From NCBI RefSeq assembly GCF_042186555.1, contig NC_133324.1, positions 71,972,189 to 72,036,188 on the forward strand: 64,000 nt of DNA. Reading direction: 5' to 3'. A program made the translations under genes and the position numbers. The notes beneath the pieces were generated by a model, which worked only from the letters and a program-made list of their open reading frames with translations, made no database searches and was not told where the DNA came from. This DNA is from Aquarana catesbeiana (taxonomy: Eukaryota > Chordata > Amphibia > Anura > Ranidae). Each line of letters opens with the position of its first letter. The first letter of the stretch is position 1. Positions 55,205 to 64,000 of this stretch are shown piece after piece.

Positions 55205-56025
55205 AAGTATGACTAAAGACAATTTTTTATTTTTCATTTTTGCATAGAGTGGAGGTGGGATTAGATTTGTATTGCTTTTTGTGTCCCTATTAAGGACATT
55301 CACCTTCCGTATGTGTCCTATTTACCATTCTCACTAAATAAAATCTCAAATTTTGGACTGTCACCAGAACATGGATATAGGGACCATCTTTCAACAGGGG
55401 CACTAATTCTTGTGACCGTAGTGACAACCAGGGGTTCCTTCACTTTGGAGGAATTTCCTTTCACTTCCTGTTTTGAGTATGGAACAGGAAATGAAGAGAA
55501 ATTTTCCCAATAGAACAAAGTTGGCCAAAAAAAAAAAAGCGGGGCTTATAACCCTTTAGGCTCCATGCACACTGGAGCTCATAAACAGACGTGTTTTGGA
55601 GTTTAGGCGTTTTTTTTTTTTTAACAGCCCATAAACTCCCCTCTATGTTATCCTATGTGTCCATGCACACATGGACGTTTTTGAACTTTTATCAGCAGTG
55701 GAGTTTATGGGCTGTTTTCTGAACGCCATAAAACGCCATAAAATCGCATTCAGGAGTCGTTTTTCTGACCACAAAAAACGCTAAACACTGATAAACATGG
55801 CTCACCAGCATTTTCTTTAATGTTTTTGATACATTGGAAAAAAAAAAATTCACAAAAAAAAAAAACCACCAATAAACGCTATTGCAAAAACGTTGAACGT
55901 TGAAAGACTCACTGCAAAGCTACTGGTGTTTTTATACCATTATTTTAACGTCCAGTGTGCATGGAGCCTTATAATGCTATCCAATAGAAAAAAAAATGTT
56001 GCCTTTAGTTTTACTTTAACCACTT
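55205..56025 (+). mobile_element. TTAA-type MITE, AGTAGAACTATAGGC family, copy 2, with nested MITE
   Basis: Left end (AAGTATGACTAAAGACAA) is diverged; right end TTGCCTTTAGTTTTACT|TTAA (56026-56029). Interior TTTGCATAGAGTGGAGG, GACTGTCACCAGAACATGG, ACAGGGGCACTAATTC and TTTCACTTCCTGTTTTGAG parallels 53526-53912. The MITE at 55559-55968 lies between ATAACCC and ATGCTATCCAATAG. Confidence 0.7.
55559..55968. mobile_element. Harbinger-like MITE with TTA duplication
   Basis: GGCTCCATGCACACTGGAGC (55559) and TCCAGTGTGCATGGAGCC (to 55968), flanked by TTA (55556-55558 and 55969-55971). An internal GTCCATGCACACATGGACG near 55658 and the ACTCACTGCAAAGCTACTGG stretch near the right end link it to the 15760-16664 family. 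Confidence 0.8.
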
Positions 56026-56029
56026 GCCT

Positions 56030-56065
56030 ACTGTGCGTGTGTATGTGTGTATGTATGTATGTATA

Positions 56066-56127
<62 letters not shown>

Positions 56128-57150
56128 GGGCTTTTTTTTTTCTCAAAAAATAGGTGCTGGAACTTAACCACGGCCCCACAAAACCCCTCCCCCTACACAC
56201 ACCCTTCAAATCACATCAAATAGTGGGTGTGTTCAGTCAAATTTCACAAAAACAGTAGGAGGGTCTTAAAGGGGCATTAAATACCAGGATTGCATTACAT
56301 AGAGTGCAGAGCTGTCACTTGTATACACAGAAAGCAGACTTCTGTGTTTACAAGTGATTGTGGTGAGCTCAGGGTCTGAGCCAGAGGTGGTGGAACTGAG
56401 TTCCACAAAGTTCCCCCTGGAAAAAAAACAGGCAGATCGTCGTTCTGTGACTACAGAAGGCATGGATCCTGTGTCTGTGCTAAGCACCTTCCCACAGTAA
56501 TAAAAAACAGGATAGGCACACCCTTAACCCTTTGATTGCCCCAGAGGTTAACCCCTTCCCAGCCAGTGTCAGTAGTACAGAGACGGTGCATATTTTTTTT
56601 TAGCACTGATCACTGTATTAGTTTCACCGGTCCCCAAAAAGTTAGTGTCCCGACTGCCGCAATATCGCAGTCCTGCTTTAAGTCGCTGATCGCTGCCATT
56701 ACTAGTAAAAAATAAATAAAAATATCCCATAGTTTGTAGACGCTATAACTTTTGCGCAAACCAATCAATATACGCTTATTGGGTTGTTTTTTGGGTTTTT
56801 TTACCAAAAATATGTAGCAGAATACACATTGGCCTAAATTGATGAAGAAAATACATTTTTTTTAAAACATTTTTATTGGATGTTTTATAGCAGAAAGTAA
56901 AAAAAAAAATAATTTTCTTTTTTTCAAAAGTGTCACTCTTTTTTTGTTTATAGCGCAAAAATCAAAAATGCAGAGGTGATCAAATGCCACCAAAAGAAAG
57001 CTCTATTTGTGGGGAAAAAAGGACATACATTTTATTTGGGTACAGCGTCGCACGACCGTACAATTGTCAGTTAAAGTAACGCAGTGCCGTATCGCAAAAA
57101 AATGCCTTGTAAGGAAGGGGGGTAAATCTTCCAGAGGTCAAGTGGCTAAC
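56030..57150 (+). mobile_element. Family B TTAA-type transposon with internal insertion
   Basis: Starts CCACTTGCCTACTG after the TTAA shared with the previous element and ends AGGTCAAGTGGCTAA. The left interior is displaced by a TG/TA microsatellite (56037-56126) and the AATAGGTGCTGGAACT repeat (to about 56425). Family landmarks resume with TTAACCCCTTCCCAGCC (56549) and continue through GTAGACGCTATAACTTTTGC and GGTGATCAAATGCCACCAAA. Confidence 0.75.
56037..56126. repeat. TG/TATG/TA microsatellite
   Basis: GTGTGTATGTATG-type runs followed by a pure TA tract (56079-56120). Confidence 0.9.
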
Positions 57151-57429
57151 GGCTAACACATTTTTACATTTTGCTGCTCTGTTTTAGTTGTATTAAATAT
57201 AAAGATTTGTAGATTAGCCACTAGAGGGAGATCTGCAGTTACCCTTCCTCCCTTGTGCACAGCCATTGAGACACCAGGGAGTGCAGTGTGTCTGGAGACT
57301 CATGAACCACTGCTTAAAACAAAACTCCAGCCAAAAATAGTAAGAAAGAAATAGCCCATTACAAGATAAAATGACAAAAGTGGCTTTTACTGCAATATTT
57401 ACCTTCAATCCAAAGATTTCCTCTGCTTT
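57151..57429. other. Short unassigned stretch
   Basis: Nothing supported beyond CTCCAGCCAAAAATAG (57325), a phrase common in frog TTAA-type MITEs. Confidence 0.3.
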
Positions 57430-58420
57430 ATTTTTTGGCTGCTACGTTTCCTCAATGGCAGTGAAGATCCGAACAGCCCCGGGTTTGGTTCATCAGGGAT
57501 TCGCCAAACTGGGACCCCATTGAAATCCATGGAAACTGCATCTGTCAATCTAAAAATGCCCATTTTCTGGACTAAATGCACGGGGGGCAATAGTTTTTAA
57601 ATTGTAGGCAAATTACTCTGACAGCTGTCATTACCAGCTTCTTTGTAAAAGAAAAAAAAAAAGCACACACCCCCCCACCCCAAAATCTTCTATATATTTC
57701 GGGGGACCTCTTGAGGGGTTTCTATGCTTTTTTTGTCTTGTTTTTTTAATAAAGAAGCTGGCAATGAATGTAATTTGCTGGTAATTCATACGGTTTTGTT
57801 TGTATTGTATTTATTTTTTTGTAAATGTCACCTGAAATGTCAAAAGAATAAAAAAAAAAAATAAAGGACCCCTCTTCCCAAAAATGCATACCAGAATTCT
57901 TGAGTCTGGTATGGATTTTAAGGGGTACCTCACGCAAAAAAAAAAAAAGCATGAGGTCCCTAGGAAATCCATACCAGGCCCTTTTAGGTGTGGTAAAGAT
58001 TTTATAGGGGACTCCACACACAAAAAAAGTGTGAGGTTCTTTTAAAAATCCATAGCATGCCCTTAATCTGAGCATGCAGCCTGGCTTGCTAGGAACAGGG
58101 AGAAACGTGTACTCCCCTTCCCCCCTGAACCATACCAGGCCCCACATGCTCTCATGCCTTGACAGACAAAACTCCCACCCCCCTCAAACCCCAAATGAGC
58201 TCCTTGTTCCCATGCTGATGAGGACAAGGGCCTTTTCCCCACGTTCCTTGCCCTGTGATTGTGGCCATCATTGAGCAGGGGGGCTTATCGGAATCTGGAA
58301 ATACCCCCTTTAGTATTAAGAGGGCCCCCAGATACAGCCCCTCCCCACGTGAATGAGTACATGGGTTACATAGTACACCTACTCATTCCCCTATTAATTT
58401 AGCAAAAAAAAAAATGGTAA
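57430..58420 (-). repeat. High-copy amphibian repeat with internal 70-80-bp modules
   Basis: Contains CCCCGGGTTTGGTTCATCAG and TGGGACCCCATTGAAATCCA (57478-57540), CATACCAGAATTCTTGAGTC, then repeated modules of the form GAAATCCATACCAGGCCCTT with AAAAAAAA-GCATGAGGTCCC (57885-58060), and CTGAACCATACCAGGCCCCA near 58123. I recall this as an abundant frog repeat; superfamily not evident. T- and A-runs make spurious frames. Confidence 0.6.
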
Positions 58421-59830
58421 ATTTCTTGTGACAGGTTCTCTTTGTGTAGACATTAGAGGTGATTAATATACAGTACCAAGCTCTGATGAAGGGGGGGACA
58501 CTTTGAGCTCATGAAACCTGTTGGATTTGTGTGTCCTAAAAGTCGGAATAAAAGAAAATCCGGACTTTCTGCTTTTGGTTCTTTCCCCTTTGGCCAGCCA
58601 GGTGTGTGCAGCCCACCTGCATAGTGTATCCTTGCTAGTGGTGCGCTCTGTTAATCGTACTGCTCCATGCAGCACCCGTAGCGTTAATGAGCCCTCTTTA
58701 GTCTATCCTAATGGCATAGTGAGCAAGTTTATACGGCAGGTTGGTATGGTAGACTGAATGACGGTTAATGATTATTTAATGATAGATCTCACGGCGGAAA
58801 AGCACTTAGCACTCTGAGTGCACCGTGAGTCTATTTCTCAAGGATCTAGACAAGTTTATTTGGCCTCACCTTGAATAGAAAAACATGCTATTGATCTCAT
58901 TGGTCGGGGACTTAAACACTCGATGCATTGAGCATAGTTTTCTATCCGTTTAGGTGTTTAGTTACACATCTTAATCAGAGCTACAGAAAATATTGCGAAG
59001 GAATTGTGTGTTATGCTGGGTAACAAAAAAAACTCAAATTGTAAAAATAAATTTTTTTTTAAATTTTACGTTGCGCCATTCATAACTAACCAACCATTTT
59101 TAAAATGCTAAAACTTTAGCCTAAAAGTATGCAACACATGATGGCTGCTTTTTTATATCTGTTTGAAAACCCCTCTAGCGAGACATTGCTGATGAAGTTG
59201 CACAACCACTTTCAAAATCTAAGCAAGGCCGCGCATGCTCTGTACACTCTCATTCTTTCCTAGGGAGAGTTCAAACTATTTAATTACTAAAGTGCTCTGT
59301 CCTTCTTTCTTCCTTAGTTGGCCCTCTTTTTGGTCTGTGTATAGACCTCTGTTAAAAAATGTGCTATTTAATTACCAGAAGTGTTATTCTATGCTAAACC
59401 TTTCACCCGACCTATAACTTATTGCATTTGTTTTTTTGAAAGCCATTATGAAGGAACAGTAGTAATGGAAAAAAAGCATTAAGGTAATATTAAAAACTAG
59501 ACTTTTAATACTGTTACCATTATGGCAGTTGACCTGGGTATTTACTGGGTCTGGTTCTTCTTCTTTAAAAGCCGTCTTTTCTGCTCCCCTAGGTTTCTTT
59601 TTCTTAGGTGGCTCCATTCCCTGGTGCTATCTTAGGCCCCTTTCACACGGGCATCTCTGTCTTGGGGATTTCACTTGCTCAATGCTTTTCCCAATGGACG
59701 ATGGTGCCACCTGTCAAACTATGCACCTGTCTGGCTGTATTGCTATAATTTAGGTGAGCGGCCATGGGACTTCTGTTTTGATCGTCAACCGGTCGCCCAC
59801 CTAAAAGGGCCCCAAGGGAGGCATCTCTTA
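58421..59830. other. Mostly unassigned stretch
   Basis: 58478-58570 (GCTCTGATGAAGGGGGG, CTCATGAAACCTGTTGG, AGTCGGAATAAAAG) looks like a retroelement 3' region with the GATGAAG...GAAAC motif. 59634 on (TTAGGCCCCTTTCACACGGG) looks like a MITE left end whose partner (GGGCCCCAAGG, 59807) is poor. Otherwise nothing is supported. Confidence 0.35.
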
Positions 59831-60664
59831 TATGTCGGGCAGGTTTACTTTAGTAGCATAATGTAAAATGATGTGCAGTAACACGTAACATTTAATCAAC
59901 ACGGTAAGATAAGGGATTCCTGTTTTCCTATTGGATGCTGTGGGTTACGACTTTTAAAAAATTTCTCAGGTTTATTATAGAAAGGTTGCAGCGAGAACAT
60001 TCCAAATTCTGTCAAGCTGAACTCCATTCGATAGAAAGAAAAAGCTTCAGTTGCACTTTTAAAAAAGAAAAAAAAAAAATTCCAGGAATGGCTGCCCTGC
60101 TTTTGGAGAGTTTTCCGTTGACCGCATCTGTCTAAATGCAGAACGTTTTCTCTTTTCATCCATCTGGCTTTTTGTTTTTCACATAAGGCTATTTCAAGTT
60201 ATTAATTTTCTGCCTGTGATAGGGTGATCAACCGTTCTGTCAAGAAAATGGATCTCTCTGTCGCCCTTTAGCATGATTAAATGAAGGCGAGTCACTGGGA
60301 GAAAATACCACATTTTCATCAGACAAATGAAATTGTAGCCTAGTCTTTTTTTTCTTTTTTTTTTTTCCCCTTCCTTTAGTCACATTGCAGAAATTGTTCT
60401 CAGTAGTGGATAGTCTGTACCTCTATTATAACGTGTACATGTAACTGTACGAAGGGCTTTTACTTCATGGTTATGATGTGGTTTCATTTGTGGCCCCCAG
60501 TTATTTATGAATTCAATACTGCCATCAGTGATAGCAACTGGAGGCCTGGCACCGCAGAGTTGAGGATTGCGGCTTGGCGTCAGCTTTGGCAAAAGTTGAG
60601 GCCCAATATACTGCATCTTCTATGGATACTCCTGCACAAAATGTCGTTTTAGATCAGAGGCAGC
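59831..60664. other. Single-copy-looking stretch, possible conserved noncoding DNA
   Basis: No TE words apart from short A- and T-runs. 60190-60345 (GATAGGGTGATCAACC, TAGCATGATTAAATGAAGGC) has the dense homeodomain-like motif content often seen in conserved noncoding elements. No coding frame. Confidence 0.3.
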
Positions 60665-60672
60665 CATGGAGG

Positions 60673-60842
60673 TAGGGTTGCCACCTCATCCCTTTAAACC
60701 CAAACACATATGAATTACACAGGTTCTGATGCTAATTTAATTCAGATAAGACACCAAGTGAGTTTAATTACCACATTAATCAGCCACAGAACCTGTGTAA
60801 TTAATATGTGTTCGGTCTTAAAATGATGAGGTGGCAACCTTA
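60673..60842. mobile_element. 170-bp hAT-like MITE with perfect 8-bp duplication
   Basis: TAGGGTTGCCACCTCAT (60673) and ATGAGGTGGCAACCTTA (to 60842) are inverted ends; CATGGAGG is identical on both sides (60665-60672 and 60843-60850). The arms extend inward with ATATGAATTACACAGGTTCT paired with AGAACCTGTGTAATTAATAT, so the whole element is close to one hairpin. Confidence 0.92.
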
Positions 60843-60850
60843 CATGGAGG

Positions 60851-61750
60851 GCAGGATTGCTTTCCTACAACAATGAACAGAAGTAGGTCAAACCAATGGA
60901 CTACAGCAGCACTTTCACGATCACCTCCTTCCTTCCCTTTCCTGGGCAAGTCTTAGAGATTTCAAAGAGGCATAAGGGTCACTTAATGCCTTATCAGTAA
61001 CATTATGTATGGACTGGATTTGGCTATGCATAGGCAGCTTGATGATAAAAAGATGGACAAATAAACATTTAATACAATAAGTACCATTGGCCTAGGATTA
61101 CCAGACCATTTAGGGGTTTTCTAAAGAGAGAAAAAAAAAGCAGGAGTTGTTTCCCTTCAGGTATGCTGAAAGCTAGGGAAGAGGAGAGCGGGGAAGGCGT
61201 CGACTTAGTCACTTGAGCTACTGATCTCTGTAGCAGGCTTTTTACAACAGTCGTTATGAAGAAAGTGTGGTATTCTAATGTGCCACCTGCTAGCTGGGTA
61301 TAAGAATATATGATATTCATAACCAATATTTCATGCTTGCATCACTGAAATGTTTGGTATGAACATTTGAACACTATGCATTACCTTTAACACAAGCACT
61401 TGCAGGCACCACACGGTGTCACCATTAGATCATGGTGAGTTTAGATGCTTTTAAGGGCTTGTCGGGTTAAGCTTAAAGTGTAGGCAAAGTGCCATATAAA
61501 CTGTTGAAATTGTGAATTGTATTACCTGCTGAATTTTGAAAATATGTTATAAATAAGGTTTCTACGTTGTATTTTAAAATATCTTTAGTGTTTTTTAAAA
61601 TTTACATTTAATATATATTTTTCATTTTTTATGTTCATTACTAAAAATAGAAAATGTAAACTTATTTTCTTGCTTTTTATGTTTTGGGAGAAGAAAGCTT
61701 GAAGAGAATCTGTGCTTTGCCTGTGGGCAAAAGCAACAAGTTCTTTATAA
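60851..61750. other. Unassigned stretch
   Basis: No repeat ends or genes recognised. Confidence 0.35.
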
Positions 61751-62058
61751 GGCTCTGTTCACACCATGCAGGTGTGACGGAGTATGTGCATGTTCTTGCG
61801 CCTCGCATGTAGGGCAGCTGTTTCATCTCAATGGGCTGCCCTATGCATGAGAAACATGCAAAAGAAGCCCTCGACTCTTGCAAAATCATGCTACATTGAT
61901 ATGCATGGTTTTGCGCGCACGTTAACAGACCCATGGGGGTGCTATTAAAAATTAATGGCACCGTTGCTTGTCAGCTAAAGGGCAGCACAATTCTCTGTGT
62001 GTCAGGAAAGCACGGAGTTTTGCTTGCATTCCTGACATGCACAAGTGTGAACATAGCC
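61751..62058. mobile_element. Harbinger-like MITE with TAA duplication
   Basis: GGCTCTGTTCACACCATGCA (61751) and CATGCACAAGTGTGAACATA GCC (to 62058), flanked by TAA (61748-61750 and 62059-62061). Hairpin-forming GGGCAGC...GCTGCCC words inside. Confidence 0.8.
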
Positions 62059-62061
62059 TAA

Positions 62062-63682
62062 GTTAGGCCTCCTTAGCAACATATACTTACCTTCTTTTTG
62101 TTCTGCTGCCTGGAGTGAAGAAAATCCCTCTGTACTTTAAGTTATGGTTCAGTGGGTCCCTGTGTGGCAGCGCTGATTGGCCCACCATTCTCACATGTTC
62201 CTCTATACCCAGAAGTACAGGTATTCCTTTCAGCTCCTGTCGCTGGACAGAGTGGTGAAGGACTGAAGGAAAGATATTATTTAAAGTGTAATACTAAAGG
62301 ATCTATGCTGATTCAACCAATAGAAATAAAATATAAATGTTGGTCAAAATCTAAATGATTTTTCATCAACATTTTATTTATTTTTTGTAGAATGATTTGT
62401 AGGGTCATCATTGAGGTTTACTTCTTTATTACCAATATTGTAATATTTGTAGCTCAGTACATTTTTATCCGTTATGATTGATGTTTAACTCTTGTGATAG
62501 ATGTGGTTTTGTTAAGCGCATCCACGTCAGACAGGAACTATAGTTAAGGGCCCGGTAGCCCACTTTTATTAAATGAAAGGCAAAGTAAAAGTCCAACACA
62601 TATGAACTGCCCACGCAGGGGTTCTTCTCCAGCAAACAAATCTAACGAAAAATACTAAGCTACCTGGATCTTAAGGCTCACTCAGCCTCAATTTTCTTAC
62701 CTTGTTACATGGGCCCACTCCTGGTTTCCAAAAGGGTCTCTCCCCCCCCCCCCCCCCCCGGGTTTGCTCATGCTTTCAGAGACCTCCAGACTTCTTCCAG
62801 CCCCCATGAATCATTAGCCGTCTCAGCTTGCTCAACCTCCTAGGCCCTCTCTTGGTATATCAGCCCCGCGTATCTGTCCCAACTTTCCCAGTCCTTTGAG
62901 CAAAACGTCCACATCACAAGAGACGCAGTCTCTGGTAGGAACAACCAGGTCTCCTGATGGGGGCATGACTCCAAGTGTCAGCAACTGCCCTGAGGTCTCA
63001 CAAGACCATCATTATAAGGGCTGTGTGCACCTGGACACATACCCTGCTGGTTTTCCACAAAACCCAGACGCTGGGTTAGAGATTTCTTCCCTCCCAGGAC
63101 ACTTTGAAATCTCCAAGGAACGAAGCCCAATCCAAGAATACCAAAATCCGGAGAAAGCTGTAAACACAGTTTTCTACACTCATAATCTATACTTTGGAGT
63201 CTAACATGTTGCACACGTGCAAACTCTGTGTCCCTTTTCCAACCATTTTCTAATCTCACACCATGGCAGGGCCTCACACTATCACACCCTGTTACTACCG
63301 ATTGTCTCCTTTTTTTTTAGAAATCACTCTGAAGGGTAACTAAAGTCTAAAAAAGTAAACAATGCATAATACATAAATAAACTTTTGTTGTAGAGTTTGG
63401 GAAAATGAATAAATGTAAATTCCCCAGTAGGCCACTTGAATGTTTGCAACAGTCTGTGGAGTCTTAGTTGGTTACTCCTGTTATATTACAGTAGCAAGGT
63501 TATGTCATGATGGGAACCTTTACAATCTGATATAAAGATTATGCCGGTAGCTTTCATAAAGACAGGGCTGAATGATTTTCGTGAAGTGTGGTTTTGTGCT
63601 TTATCCTTTACTTTAAGTAAAAGATGTAGCATTATTGTTTATTATGATATTTATTATAAATTTAGTTATTATTAGTTTGTGC
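62062..63682. other. Mostly unassigned stretch with C-run
   Basis: 62090-62330 resembles the interior of a TTAA-type MITE (TACTTACCTTCTTTTTG, GCGCTGATTGGCCCACC) without ends. A C-run is at 62741-62759. 62560-63300 is GC-richer and may be an antisense retroelement relic (CACTTTTATTAAATG at 62560). No gene supported. Confidence 0.35.
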
Positions 63683-63686
63683 TTAA

Positions 63687-64000
63687 AAGAGAAGTAAGGG
63701 TCCCCCCCCCCCCATCATACTTACCTAGGTCCTCCGGCGCCTCTTCACTGAAAACCGAGCGAACGAACACCGCCAATGACTCAGTTTTCACAGCTCCGTT
63801 AGCAGAGAGCTGCAGACTGTCAGTCACAGCTCTCTGATCATCTCCCTCCGCACTCATTGGAGCACCGAGCTGTGGAGCGGCCGTCTCAGGCTCTGTTGCT
63901 CGCTAAGAGGCTGAGGCAGGTCTCAGTCCAGGCACCTGGCGGATCCAGAATTTGTCACGATGTCGCGGTGCCTGGACTGATATCTGTGACGTCAGCAGAG
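63687..64000 (+). mobile_element. TTAA-type MITE, cut by window end
   Basis: Follows TTAA at 63683-63686. ATCATACTTACCTAGGTCCT, CACTGAAAACCGAGCGAACG and AGCAGAGAGCTGCAGACTGT match 36656-37100 in order. The right end lies outside the window. Confidence 0.65.

Overview
The window is repeat-packed vertebrate nuclear DNA with no complete host gene. The mix of decayed Tc1/mariner transposons, an L1-type and a CR1-type LINE tail, hAT, Tigger-like and Harbinger-like miniature elements, and many elements flanked by TTAA points to an anuran amphibian. From memory (not checked by search), the TTAA-flanked families that start CCACTTnCCGACC or AGTGGAGTTCCACC are typical of ranid frogs. No operon, CRISPR array, bacterial promoter or functional RNA gene was seen.

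Layout. 1-2400: a LINE ORF2 tail joined to a piece of a TTAA-type transposon that carries its own MITE, then a nearly full copy of the same transposon. 3270-9630: a four-level nest, in which a tRNA-derived SINE is split by a Tc1 element, the Tc1 by a MITE, and the MITE holds a 3.4-kb minisatellite of 24- and 36-bp units. 10.3-17.4 kb: MITEs, two Tigger-like elements in opposite orientation, and a MITE inserted into an inverted copy of itself. 18.4-28.4 kb: several TTAA-type elements, a 1.4-kb palindrome interrupted by one of them, a CR1-like tail inside another, and adjacent Harbinger-like MITEs. 29.6-31.8 kb: a G-rich tandem repeat within a 1.54-kb direct duplication. 34.5-35.3 kb: a clean hAT element. 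37.2-39.4 kb: two Tc1 relics fused end to end. 40.7-42.7 kb: two related foldback elements. 44.3-46.9 kb: a Tc1 element broken by a TTAA-type element. 48.9-50.8 kb: another Tc1 relic broken by a 916-bp insert. 51.5-58.4 kb: stacked TTAA-type elements and MITEs. 60.6-64 kb: a 170-bp hAT MITE, a Harbinger-like MITE and scattered relics.

Unassigned stretches, likely intergenic or intronic, lie between these. One 145-bp open segment on the minus strand (43774-43918) has plausible splice sites and a protein-like translation and is the best candidate for a host exon. A few stretches with no recognisable repeat are weak candidates for conserved noncoding elements. No transposase here looks functional: those readable enough to judge have stops, frameshifts, deletions or altered catalytic residues.

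The main interest is the stratigraphy. Several insertions are so well preserved that the empty site can be read from a sister copy or the opposite palindrome arm. This shows a TTAA target for the large element family, a TTA/TAA target for the MITEs, and the relative order of the insertions.
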